From SCUN01 sp964343975 (lineage in GTDB: Bacteria > Acidobacteriota > Vicinamibacteria > Vicinamibacterales > SCN-69-37): 40,231 nucleotides of DNA. Positions 23,154 through 30,238 of the stretch are shown one piece after another. Below the pieces are notes generated by a model. That model did not search any database. It saw only the letters and a list, made by a program, of their open reading frames with translations, and was not told the origin of the DNA. Positions within the stretch are counted from its first letter, which is position 1; the number at the start of each line of letters is the position of its first letter. Location of the stretch: contig CAYFLU010000008.1 in the NCBI GenBank assembly GCA_964343975.1, forward strand, positions 1 to 40,231, in the 5' to 3' direction. Position numbers and translations under genes: made by a program.

Positions 23154-24248
23154 ATGAAGCGAATTGCCGCGACATCGGTGGTGCTCGGGTTGATCACCAC
23201 GTCTCCCATCTTTGGCCAGGCGCCGCAGGCGCCGGCGACGCCTGCTGTTCAGCAGGGCACGATCCTCGAGCAGGTGCTGGTGAAGGTGAACGGCGAGATC
23301 TTCACGAAGACGGATCTCGAAGAGCGCCAGATCGACATCCTGCGCGCGTCGAATCGTCAGGTGAACAGCCCGGCCGATCTTCGCAATGACGCGGCGCTGA
23401 AAGCGGCGCTCGCCGAGATCACGCCGACGGCGATCGTGGATGCGATTGACGATCTGCTTCTGATCCAGCGCGGCAAAGAGCTCGGTCTCACGCCGAATCC
23501 TGAGCAGCTGAAGGACACGGTCGAGCGCATCAAGAAGCAGAACAACATCACGACCGATGCCCAGTTCCGGCAGGCGCTGCAGCAGTCGGGCATGAACTAC
23601 GACGAGTTCATCAAGAATCTCGAGAAGGAATACATCAAGGCGCGCGTGCAGCAGGCCGAGATCATGACGCGCATTCAGCTCACCGAAGAGGAGGCGCGCG
23701 AGTACTACCGCTCGCATCCGAAGGAATTCGAGAAGCCGGCGACGATCACCATTCGTGACATCTACGTGGCGGTGCCGACGACGCGTCAGGGCGGTCAGAC
23801 GGTGATGAACGTCGGCGCGGACGACGACACGAAGAAGAAGATCGAGGACATCCGGGCTCGCGCGGTGAAGGGTGAAGACTTCGTCAAATTGGTGGGCGAA
23901 GTGTCGGAGTCGCCGTCGAAGGCGAATGGCGGGCTGATCGGACCGATCAACGTGTCGGAACTGGCCCCGCAGGTCCGCGAGCTCCTCGACAAGATGAAGC
24001 CGGGCGAAATCTCCGACCCGATTCGCACGCCGACGGGCTACCAGTTGATCAAGCTCGAAGTGCGGACGACGGCGGAACCGGAAGCGTTCGACAAGGTGCG
24101 TGAAGACATCGCGAATCGCATCGGGTCCTCGCGTCTCGAGGCGGAGCAGAAGAAGTACATCGACAAGCTGCGGACGCAGGCGATCATCGAATGGAAGAAC
24201 GAAGAGCTGCACAAACTGTACGACCAGAAGATGTCCGCCGTGCGTTGA
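23154..24248 (+). CDS. SurA-like periplasmic peptidyl-prolyl isomerase/chaperone
   Basis: Outer-membrane protein chaperone with a parvulin-type domain. The 364-residue product starts with a signal peptide (residues 1-22, K-R-I then a hydrophobic core ending F-G-Q) and a Pro/Ala/Gln linker. A SurA-N helical domain (about 38-195) is followed by one rotamase domain (about 200-315, with G-G-L-I-G-P-I and T-P-T-G-Y-Q-L-I-K-L). Only one parvulin repeat is present, versus two in E. coli SurA. An AGGA 8 nt before the ATG at 23154 supports that start over upstream in-frame codons. It begins 25 bp after mfd. Confidence 0.88.
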   Translation: MKRIAATSVVLGLITTSPIFGQAPQAPATPAVQQGTILEQVLVKVNGEIFTKTDLEERQIDILRASNRQVNSPADLRNDAALKAALAEITPTAIVDAIDDLLLIQRGKELGLTPNPEQLKDTVERIKKQNNITTDAQFRQALQQSGMNYDEFIKNLEKEYIKARVQQAEIMTRIQLTEEEAREYYRSHPKEFEKPATITIRDIYVAVPTTRQGGQTVMNVGADDDTKKKIEDIRARAVKGEDFVKLVGEVSESPSKANGGLIGPINVSELAPQVRELLDKMKPGEISDPIRTPTGYQLIKLEVRTTAEPEAFDKVREDIANRIGSSRLEAEQKKYIDKLRTQAIIEWKNEELHKLYDQKMSAVR

Positions 24249-24748
24249 CGCCCGCGCACGACGCTCAGTGGTACGCGATCTGGACGCGGTCGCGGCACGA
24301 GCAGGTCGTGTGCGAGCAGCTCGAGCGAAAGGGCATCGAGGCATTCCTGCCGACGGTGCTGCGCTGGAGCCGCTGGAAAGATCGCAAGAAGCAGATCGAG
24401 TGGCCGCTGTTTCCGGGCTATTGCTTCGCGCGCTTTGAACTCAACGACAAGCTGGCGGTGATGAAGTCCACGGGCGTGGTGAACATCATCGGCTTCTCCG
24501 GCGAACTGGCGCCGATTCCCGAGCACGAGATCAACGGGATCCGCACGCTGATCAGCACCGATCTGGCGTTTGATCCCGTGCCGCTGATCAAGGAGGGCAC
24601 GATGGTGGAAGTCACGCATGGGCCCTTGCGGGGTGTGGTCGGCCGGTTGATCCGGAAGGGCGCGCATGCGCGGCTGATCCTGTCGGTGGAGTTGATCGGC
24701 CAGGGTGTGTCGGTTGTGGTGGATGCCGCGGACGTGCGGCCGTACTGA
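24245..24748 (+). CDS. NusG-family transcription factor (RfaH/UpxY-like paralogue)
   Basis: Specialised NusG paralogue that would bind RNA polymerase and act as an operon-specific elongation factor. The 167-residue product has an NGN domain (W-Y-A-I-W-T-R-S-R-H-E at about residues 13-23, and W-P-L-F-P-G-Y-C-F-A-R-F). A KOW domain follows near the C-terminus (V-E-V-T-H-G-P-L-R-G-V-V-G). Housekeeping nusG usually sits next to secE and ribosomal protein genes, which are absent here. The TTG at 24245 overlaps the upstream stop by 4 bp, so expression appears coupled to surA. An RfaH-like role at surface-polysaccharide operons is an inference. Confidence 0.82.
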   Translation: MTPAHDAQWYAIWTRSRHEQVVCEQLERKGIEAFLPTVLRWSRWKDRKKQIEWPLFPGYCFARFELNDKLAVMKSTGVVNIIGFSGELAPIPEHEINGIRTLISTDLAFDPVPLIKEGTMVEVTHGPLRGVVGRLIRKGAHARLILSVELIGQGVSVVVDAADVRPY

Positions 24749-24750
24749 AC

Positions 24751-25833
24751 ATGAAGATCGGTTCCATTTCCCTCGAACATCCTGTGGCGCTGGCCCCGAT
24801 GGCCGGCATGACCGACACGGCGTTCCGCCGGCTCGTGAAGCGCCGTGGCGGCTGTGGTCTGGTCGTCACCGAGATGGTCAGCTCGGAAGGACTCGTGCGC
24901 GGGATCGATCGCACGCTCGAGTACGCCGAGTACACCGAAGAGGAACGGCCGGTCTCGATCCAGATCTTCGGCGGTGATCCCGTGAAGATGGCGGATGCCG
25001 CGCAGATCGTCGAGGGCATGGGCGCCGATGTGGTCGACATCAACATGGGCTGTCCGGTGCCGAAGATCGCGAAGCACAACGCCGGCTGCAGCCTGATGCG
25101 CGAGCCCGAGCACGCTGCGAGCGTGGTGCGCGCGATGGCGAAGGCCGTGAAGATTCCCGTGACGGTGAAGATGCGCGCGGGCTGGAACGATCGCGAGATC
25201 AATGCCCCGCAGCTGGCGAAGATGGTGCAGGATGCCGGCGCCGCGGCGATCGCCGTGCACGGCCGGACGGCGGCGCAGTCGTACACCGGGCACTCGGACT
25301 GGAATCTCATCGCCCACGTGGCGAGTGGCGTCACCATTCCCGTCTTTGGCTCCGGCGACTGCGTGGAGCCGACGGATGTGATTGACCGGCTGTCGTTGAA
25401 TCCCGTGGGCGGGGTGCTCGTCGGCCGCGGTGCGCTGCGCAACCCCTGGATCTTCAAGCAGGCCGCCGCGCTGGCTGCCGGAACGACGCCGGAGCCGGTG
25501 TCGATGGCGGACCGCGGCCAGTTCCTGCTCGATTACATTGATCTGCTGGTCAACGAGCGTGTGGACGAGGCGGATGGCTTCCGCCACTCCGCGCCTGGGA
25601 CGGCCGGTGACCGTTCGCCGGCCACGGGCCGCGCCAAGTGGGTGATCAACAAGCTTCGGGCGCTGAATGCCTGGTATACCAAGGGCATCCCCGGTGGGTC
25701 TCAGCTGCGCATCAAGGTGAATGCAGCCGAGAGCATTTCCGAACTAAGAGAGCTAATTGTTGACTTTTTTGTTGTTCACCCAAAAGCAGTCGACATCAAC
25801 GATCATCGTCCGCTCGCAGTGCTGCCAGAATAG
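24751..25833 (+). CDS. dusB: tRNA-dihydrouridine synthase (DusB type)
   Basis: Flavin enzyme that reduces uridine to dihydrouridine in tRNA. The 360-residue product has the family start L-A-P-M-A-G-M-T-D-T-A-F-R-R (about residues 14-27), the active-site N-M-G-C-P (about 91-95) with the catalytic Cys, M-R-A-G-W, V-H-G-R-T-A-A-Q, and G-S-G-D-C and G-R-G-A-L phosphate-binding motifs. It follows the NusG-like gene by 2 bp. The last 27 codons are AT-richer and overlap the convergent Dabb gene by 81 bp, so its extreme C-terminus is shared DNA. Confidence 0.93.
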   Translation: MKIGSISLEHPVALAPMAGMTDTAFRRLVKRRGGCGLVVTEMVSSEGLVRGIDRTLEYAEYTEEERPVSIQIFGGDPVKMADAAQIVEGMGADVVDINMGCPVPKIAKHNAGCSLMREPEHAASVVRAMAKAVKIPVTVKMRAGWNDREINAPQLAKMVQDAGAAAIAVHGRTAAQSYTGHSDWNLIAHVASGVTIPVFGSGDCVEPTDVIDRLSLNPVGGVLVGRGALRNPWIFKQAAALAAGTTPEPVSMADRGQFLLDYIDLLVNERVDEADGFRHSAPGTAGDRSPATGRAKWVINKLRALNAWYTKGIPGGSQLRIKVNAAESISELRELIVDFFVVHPKAVDINDHRPLAVLPE

Positions 25834-26097
25834 CTGACCCACCTTCACGTGGAGAGGGTGGTTCAGGTACTCGTGCAGGCCCTTCATGTCGTCAAATTCA
25901 ACGACTGAAGCATACGTATAGGGCTTATCGCCCAATTTTTCCTCGTAGGACACTCCGAGGACCTGACGGATCCCGATAAACGACCGCTTCACAGATGGGA
26001 TCTCGTTGCACGTGACCCGCATTACCTCCAAGAAGGCATCCCGATCGGCGACGGTGGTTCCCGCCTTCGGTTCGAACAGGACGACGTGCGCGATCAT
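25753..26097 (-). CDS. Dabb (stress-responsive alpha/beta barrel) domain protein
   Basis: Small dimeric ferredoxin-like barrel of unknown substrate. The 114-residue product starts M-I-A-H-V-V-L-F-E-P-K and contains the diagnostic A-S-V-V-E-F-D-D-M-K-G-L-H-E-Y-L-N-H-P-L-H region, followed by a short Asn/Lys-rich tail. Its ATG overlaps by 4 bp the stop of the upstream repeat-protein gene on the same strand, so the two are cotranscribed. The 3' end overlaps dusB by 81 bp in convergent orientation. No function beyond the fold is claimed. Confidence 0.85.
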   Translation of the reverse strand: MIAHVVLFEPKAGTTVADRDAFLEVMRVTCNEIPSVKRSFIGIRQVLGVSYEEKLGDKPYTYASVVEFDDMKGLHEYLNHPLHVKVGQLFWQHCERTMIVDVDCFWVNNKKVNN

Positions 26098-27227
26098 TCC
26101 TTTGGCCTCCGCGGACCCTTCGGACGGTCACCAAATCGCTTGGGCTGACCCCAGGACTTACCGCCGCCGAAGGACTTCTTCTCACCAAACGGCTTTCGGT
26201 CACCAAAGCTCTTCCGCTCGCCGAACGGCTTCCCTCCCGAGAAGGACTTTCCACCGCTGAACGGCTTGCGGTCACCTCCGCCGAAGCCCTTTCGTTCGCC
26301 GAACGGCTTCCGGTCACCAAAGGGCTTGCCCTCACCAAACGACTTGCGTTCTCCAAACGGTTTGCGGTCGCCGAACGGCTTGCGGTCTCCGAATGACTTT
26401 CCGCCGCCGAAGTTCTTGCGCTCACCAAATGGCTTGCGATCCCCGAACGGCTTGCGATCGCCAAATCCCTCGCGCTCACCGAACGGTTTCCGATCACCAA
26501 ACGACTTCTTTTCGCCGAACGGCTTGCCTTCGCCGAAGGATCGCTTGTCGCCGAACTTCTTGCCGAATCCACCGGGTTTGGATCCCCAGGGCTTCTTCCC
26601 ACCGAACGACCGGCCTTCGCCGCCGCCGAACGGCTTCCGATCTCCGAACGGCTTGCGGTCGCCGAACGATTTCCGTTCACCGAATGGCTTGCGGTCGCCA
26701 AATGACTTCTTCTCGCCAAACGGCTTGCGATCACCGAACGACTTCCGCTCGCCGAACGGCTTCCGGTCTCCGAACGGCTTGCGATCCCCAAACGGCTTCC
26801 GGTCCCCGAACTTCTTCCGCGGATCGAACGGTTTCCGGTTCTCGAATGACGAGCCTTCGCCGCCGCGTTCGCGTGGCGGGTTCTCGCCTCCTTCGCCCTG
26901 GCTGTTCTTGAAGATCGTCCGCGCCTTGAACCGCGCGCGCTTTTCATCGCGGGAAATCTGATACTTCGCCCGCGGATCCCGGTGGTCGCCGCCGGGCCGC
27001 CATTCACGCGGCCGCTCCGAGCGCATTTCACGCCGCTCGCGCCGGCGATCCTCCAGCTGCTCCGGGTTCTCGAAGAACTTCGACCCATCGAACCAGCGGA
27101 TCACCGCGTCGGGCTGGGTGCGCTGCAACTGCTTCAGGGTGGGGATGAGCGGCTCGCGATCGCGCGCGCGAAACGATGTCGGCGCATTGCCGACGACGAT
27201 CACCCAGTAATTTCCTGCTCGTGCCAT
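26094..27227 (-). CDS. Hypothetical protein with about 39 K-P/S-F-G-D/E-R hexapeptide repeats
   Basis: Unrecognised 377-residue protein in two parts. Residues 1-60 look folded (N-Y-W-V-I-V-V-G-N-A-P-T-S-F, then D-A-V-I-R-W-F-D-G-S-K-F-F-E-N-P-E-Q-L); residues 60-130 are highly charged and Arg-rich. From residue 132 to about 365 there are near-continuous hexapeptides K-P-F-G-D-R, K-P-F-G-E-R, K-S-F-G-D-R and G-G-G variants. This gives a disordered, strongly basic, Phe-Gly-rich tail like those of RNA-binding or condensate-forming proteins. Codons vary between repeats, so the amino-acid pattern appears to be selected. An AAGGA sits 8 nt before the ATG. It lies 30 bp after the NtrC-type gene and overlaps the Dabb gene by 4 bp. 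The molecular role is unknown. Confidence 0.85.
   Translation of the reverse strand: MARAGNYWVIVVGNAPTSFRARDREPLIPTLKQLQRTQPDAVIRWFDGSKFFENPEQLEDRRRERREMRSERPREWRPGGDHRDPRAKYQISRDEKRARFKARTIFKNSQGEGGENPPRERGGEGSSFENRKPFDPRKKFGDRKPFGDRKPFGDRKPFGERKSFGDRKPFGEKKSFGDRKPFGERKSFGDRKPFGDRKPFGGGEGRSFGGKKPWGSKPGGFGKKFGDKRSFGEGKPFGEKKSFGDRKPFGEREGFGDRKPFGDRKPFGERKNFGGGKSFGDRKPFGDRKPFGERKSFGEGKPFGDRKPFGERKGFGGGDRKPFSGGKSFSGGKPFGERKSFGDRKPFGEKKSFGGGKSWGQPKRFGDRPKGPRRPKE
26130..26834 (-). repeat. 18-bp coding tandem repeat array
   Basis: DNA behind the hexapeptide tail: about 39 in-frame units of roughly 18 bp, interrupted by Gly-rich variants. Neighbouring units differ mainly at third codon positions. 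The array is therefore not a freshly amplified or CRISPR-type repeat. The opposite strand is also open and reads F-R-S-P-N-G repeats, a mirror of the same periodicity. Confidence 0.88.
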
Positions 27228-27257
27228 GTTGTCGTCCTTGCGCCGAAGCGCGTGTGC

Positions 27258-28652
27258 TCAGCGGCGTTCGAGCCGCTTGAGCTTTTCAATGAGCGTCGTC
27301 CGCTTCAATCCCAACAGTTCCGCGGCCAGCCGCTTGTTGCCTCGCGCGCGGTCCAAGGCCTGACGAATGCGACCATGTTCGTAGCGCGCCACTTCGTCCT
27401 CGAGCACGATGCCGCTCTCGGGCAGCTCAACCTCTTCCGCCGGCCGCGGCGCTTGCGCGCGCCGCACTTCCTCCGGAAGATCGGACGCTTCGATCTGCGA
27501 TCGTCCCGGCGACAGCGAGAACGCCCGTTCCATCACGTTCTCGAGGTGTCGCACGTTGCCCGGCCAGTCGAACGCCATCAGCGCCTGCTGCGCTTCCTGC
27601 GAGACGGTCACGCGGCCTCTCGGCGGTGTGGCCTCTTTCGACAATCGGTCGAGAAAATGTTGCGCCAGCAACGGGATGTCCGCCCGGCGCTCGCGCAGCG
27701 GCGGCATCCGGATCGGGATCACGTTCAATCGATAGTACAGGTCTTCGCGGAACGTGCCCGTTTCGACCATCTTCTTCAGGTCGGAATTCGTGGCTGCCAC
27801 GATCCGGACGTCGACCCGAATTGTCTGGGAATCGCCGACGCGCTCGAACTCCCGTGCCTGGAGCACCCGCAGCAGCTTGGCTTGCAGCGCCGGGCTCATG
27901 GTGCCGATCTCGTCGAGAAACAGCGTGCCGCGATTGGCCTGTTCGATGCGGCCCTGGCGGTTCGCGATCGCACCCGTGAAGGCGCCGCGCACGTGGCCGA
28001 AGAGTTCGGCCTCGAGCAAGGTCTCCGGAATCGCGCTGCAATTGATGGCGACGAACCGTTGCGTGCGACGCGGGCTGGCGTCGTGAATGCCCCGCGCGAC
28101 CAGTTCCTTGCCCGTGCCCGTTTCGCCGGTGACGAGCACCGTGCTGTTGGTCGCGGCCACCGTCTCCAGCAGCTCGAACAACTTCATCATCACCGGCGTC
28201 CGGCCGATCATGCCGTCGATGCTGTACCGGTCGCGCAACTGCGCGCGCAGGTAGGCGTTCTCCGCGCGCAGGCGACGGCGTTCGATCGCCATGCTCAGCT
28301 CGTGCCGCAACTCCTCGAACTGAAACGGCTTGGTGATGAACCCTTCGGCGCCCTGACGGGTGACTTCAACCGCGTCTCTGACGCCGCCATAGCCGGTGAT
28401 GACGATGGCGATGATGTCGGGGTAGCGGGCGAGGGCATCCGCCAGGAGTTGCCGACCATCCACGCCGGGCAGGCGGAGATCGGTGATCAGAATGTCGAAG
28501 GCAAAATCGGCCAGCCGCTCGAGCGCGGCTTCGCCGGTGCCCGCCTGTTCGACGACGAAGCCCTGATCGGCGAGTTGCTCGGCAATGGCGGTGCGGAATC
28601 CGTCCTCGTCATCGACCAACAGCAGGTGGGAGGGATTCTCAGAGGTCACCAT
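27258..28652 (-). CDS. Sigma-54-dependent response regulator (NtrC family)
   Basis: Activator that remodels sigma-54 RNA polymerase after phosphorylation. The 464-residue product has a receiver domain (L-L-L-V-D-D-E near 10, phospho-acceptor Asp58 in I-L-I-T-D-L-R-L-P, Lys108 in T-K-P-F). The AAA+ domain has Walker A G-E-T-G-T-G-K-E at 176-183, the sigma-54-contacting G-A-F-T-G-A loop at 223-228, and Walker B L-F-L-D-E-I-G. A Fis-type helix-turn-helix ends the protein (A-A-E-L-L-G-L-K-R-T-T-L). An in-frame GTG at 28676 would add eight residues. A sigma-54 promoter lies 0.7 kb away at 29350, so an adjacent target is likely. It heads the operon with the repeat protein and the Dabb gene. Confidence 0.93.
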   Translation of the reverse strand: MVTSENPSHLLLVDDEDGFRTAIAEQLADQGFVVEQAGTGEAALERLADFAFDILITDLRLPGVDGRQLLADALARYPDIIAIVITGYGGVRDAVEVTRQGAEGFITKPFQFEELRHELSMAIERRRLRAENAYLRAQLRDRYSIDGMIGRTPVMMKLFELLETVAATNSTVLVTGETGTGKELVARGIHDASPRRTQRFVAINCSAIPETLLEAELFGHVRGAFTGAIANRQGRIEQANRGTLFLDEIGTMSPALQAKLLRVLQAREFERVGDSQTIRVDVRIVAATNSDLKKMVETGTFREDLYYRLNVIPIRMPPLRERRADIPLLAQHFLDRLSKEATPPRGRVTVSQEAQQALMAFDWPGNVRHLENVMERAFSLSPGRSQIEASDLPEEVRRAQAPRPAEEVELPESGIVLEDEVARYEHGRIRQALDRARGNKRLAAELLGLKRTTLIEKLKRLERR

Positions 28653-28726
28653 GCCGGCGCCGCCATTCTGACACACGAAATTGGTCTACAGCCGCGACGC
28701 GCGCGCGCCGATAGTCTCCAGCGAAT

Positions 28727-28954
28727 ATGAATCCGGCCGAGCGCCAAACCGTCTCCATTCCGAAAGCCTGTGAACTGGTCAGTGTGAGCCGTCGCACGAT
28801 CTACAACTGGATCTCCGCCGGCAAAGTGCAGTACGTCCGCACGGCGGGCGGCTCTGTGCGCATCTTCGCGGACACGCTGTGGCGTGGGCCGGAAGCGGCG
28901 GCGCCGGCTGCAACCGCCACGTGGACCGACGATTCGATGCGCCGAGGCGCGTAG
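28727..28954 (+). CDS. Small helix-turn-helix (MerR/excisionase-like) protein
   Basis: A 75-residue protein whose first 50 residues form a winged-helix/excisionase-type DNA-binding domain: S-I-P-K-A-C-E-L-V-S-V-S-R-R-T-I-Y-N-W-I-S-A-G-K-V, then R-T-A-G-G-S-V-R-I. A short Ala-rich tail follows. This class is found in phage excisionases but also in stand-alone chromosomal regulators. No integrase or attachment site is nearby, so a regulatory role is favoured. It is divergent from the NtrC-type gene, with 74 bp between. A GATAGT at 28710-28715 ends 11 nt before the ATG. Confidence 0.8.
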   Translation: MNPAERQTVSIPKACELVSVSRRTIYNWISAGKVQYVRTAGGSVRIFADTLWRGPEAAAPAATATWTDDSMRRGA

Positions 28955-28957
28955 TAC

Positions 28958-29164
28958 GTGCCCGACCACGATCTGCGTACGCTGTTCCATCAACTGAACA
29001 ACCAACTCGGTGTCATCCTCGCGAACGCCGAGCTGCTTGAGCATCGTCTGGCCGATGCGCAACACAAGTCGCGCGCCGGTCAGATCGTCGCGGGCGCTCT
29101 CGACGCCATCGCCACGGCCAATCGCATCAAGCAACACTGCGGACCCACCCCGACCAAGGGGTGA
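28958..29164 (+). CDS. Orphan 68-residue histidine-kinase DHp-like protein
   Basis: Short all-helical protein beginning 3 bp after the HTH gene with a GTG start. Residues 8-27 read L-F-H-Q-L-N-N-Q-L-G-V-I-L-A-N-A-E-L-L-E. This resembles the H-box of histidine kinases (compare A-H-E-L-N-N-P-L-A-T-V-L in the hybrid kinase at 30.2-31.7 kb), with His11 as candidate phospho-acceptor. A second helix follows (A-G-Q-I-V-A-G-A-L-D-A-I-A-T-A-N-R-I-K), but there is no ATP-binding domain. The reading frame ends normally, so it is not obviously a broken kinase. It could serve as a phosphotransfer or dimerisation partner. Confidence 0.65.
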   Translation: MPDHDLRTLFHQLNNQLGVILANAELLEHRLADAQHKSRAGQIVAGALDAIATANRIKQHCGPTPTKG

Positions 29165-29168
29165 CTGA

Positions 29169-29259
29169 TCGTCAATGCTATGACGCATGGTGTGTCAATG
29201 AGTCAAAACATTGACGATAATTTTCACTTCCGCACGGCTCTTCACACCACTTCACACCG
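29169..29259. promoter_or_regulatory. Candidate upstream activator sites (dyads and tandem repeat)
   Basis: AT-rich spacer upstream of the sigma-54 promoter. TCGTCAATG (29169-29177) and CATTGACGA (29209-29217) form a perfect 9-bp inverted repeat. A further GTCAATG at 29194-29200 pairs with CATTGAC at 29209-29215 across an 8-nt spacer. CTTCACACC(A/G) is repeated in tandem at 29240-29249 and 29250-29259. These lie about 115-210 bp before the predicted transcription start, the usual enhancer distance for NtrC-type activators. Which protein binds is not known. Confidence 0.5.
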
Positions 29260-29349
29260 CGGCAATTTCGTACTAACTGATTGTCAATAAGCGACTTAGT
29301 TTGAAATCTCGTATCGAAATGATTTTCGCCTTATGTTCGTGAGTGGTGC

Positions 29350-29364
29350 TGGCACCTCCATTGC
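29350..29364 (+). promoter_or_regulatory. Sigma-54 (-24/-12) promoter
   Basis: TGGCAC (29350-29355), a 5-nt spacer and TTGC (29361-29364) match the sigma-54 consensus with exact spacing. Transcription would start near 29376, giving a 38-nt leader before the ATG at 29414. It lies in non-coding DNA, points at the sigma-factor gene, and an NtrC-type activator is encoded nearby, which strengthens the call. Confidence 0.82.
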
Positions 29365-29379
29365 GGAAGCAGGGGCCGT

Positions 29380-29396
29380 GGCCTCGTGTTGAGGCC
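29380..29396 (+). other. Hairpin in the 5' leader of the sigma-factor mRNA
   Basis: GGCCTC (29380-29385), loop GTGTT and GAGGCC (29391-29396) form a 6-bp stem immediately after the predicted sigma-54 start site and 7 nt before the GGAGG ribosome-binding site. It could protect the 5' end or modulate translation. Only the pairing is seen. Confidence 0.45.
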
Positions 29397-29413
29397 CGCT
29401 CTTGGAGGTTCTG

Positions 29414-30238
29414 ATGCACTGCGCTCCACTCGCCGCCGAACAGCACGACCGCGTCGTTGCCAGCTTGCCGTTTGTGGAAAGCCTGGCCCGCCGAATGGCG
29501 TCGACCATGCCCCACTCGATTGATCTTGGGGATCTGGTGCAGGACGGCGTGCTGGGCCTCATGGACGCGGCGCATCGTTTCGACGAAGCGCGCGGGATCA
29601 AATTCGAAACGTTCGCGGAGCGCCGCGTACGCGGCGCCATGATCGACGCGCTGCGTCGTGACGCGTGGCCGCGCGGTGTGCGTCGCGTGCGTCGTGAACT
29701 GGAAGCGGCGCGTGAGGCATTGCGGCGCGAACTTGGCGCCGAGCCGACGCTCGCGGATCTGGCCGCCCGCGTCGGCACGGACACGACGCGCCTCGAGCGC
29801 ACCATCATCCGCATCAACACGATCGAGTCGACCTCGGCGCTGGCCAATCTCGACACCGTCGACACCGCCACGCTGCCGGCGGTGCTCGTGCCGAGTGAGC
29901 CGCCGTCGCCCGACCAGACCTATCAGCAGACGGAAGTGCGCGAGAAGATCCGCGCGGCCATGCGCGCGATTCCGTCGCGCGAGCGCCGGATCATCCAGAT
30001 GTATTACTTCCAGGATGCGACGATGAAGGAGATCGGCGACGCGATCGGCGTGAACGAATCACGCGTCTCGCAGCTGCACGCGCGGGCGATCGGCCGGTTG
30101 AAACATGCGCTCGGCGTTGCGGCCGATGCATTCCTGACCCCGTCGACCAAGACGGAACCCGTCGCGAAGGCGTCCAAGTCGGGCAAGAAATCTAGCCGAC
30201 TGTCTCTCGTGAAACGCGGACGAGATCTCGCAGCCTGA
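29414..30238 (+). CDS. Alternative sigma factor, FliA/WhiG type
   Basis: Sigma-70-family factor of the sigma-28 class. The 274-residue product has region 2 (D-L-G-D-L-V-Q-D-G-V-L-G-L-M-D-A-A at about 37-53, and F-E-T-F-A-E-R-R-V-R-G-A-M-I-D at about 64-78), region 3 (P-T-L-A-D-L-A) and region 4 (E-R-R-I-I-Q-M-Y-Y-F, then E-I-G-D-A-I-G-V-N-E-S-R-V-S-Q-L-H). An unusual basic C-terminal tail of about 40 residues, rich in Lys and Ser, follows region 4. GGAGG at 29404-29408 fixes the ATG start. No flagellar gene is in the window, so motility control is not implied. Its last 47 bp overlap the convergent kinase gene. Confidence 0.9.
   Translation: MHCAPLAAEQHDRVVASLPFVESLARRMASTMPHSIDLGDLVQDGVLGLMDAAHRFDEARGIKFETFAERRVRGAMIDALRRDAWPRGVRRVRRELEAAREALRRELGAEPTLADLAARVGTDTTRLERTIIRINTIESTSALANLDTVDTATLPAVLVPSEPPSPDQTYQQTEVREKIRAAMRAIPSRERRIIQMYYFQDATMKEIGDAIGVNESRVSQLHARAIGRLKHALGVAADAFLTPSTKTEPVAKASKSGKKSSRLSLVKRGRDLAA

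Noticed and set aside
26130..26834. Possible CRISPR array
   Set aside because: Units are about 18 bp, contiguous, without unique spacers, and keep the reading frame; no cas genes are present.
26266..26961. Plus-strand open frame of F-R-S-P-N-G repeats
   Set aside because: It is the complement of the K-P-F-G-D-R repeat. The minus-strand frame has a ribosome-binding site, a non-repeated N-terminus and operon overlaps, so it is the coding one.
26982..28730. 582-codon plus-strand open frame opposite the NtrC-type gene
   Set aside because: Composition is that of an antisense shadow; the minus strand has all sigma-54 activator motifs.
28727..28954. Excisionase of a mobile element
   Set aside because: The HTH fold is excisionase-like, but there is no integrase, attachment repeat or phage gene nearby and composition is normal.
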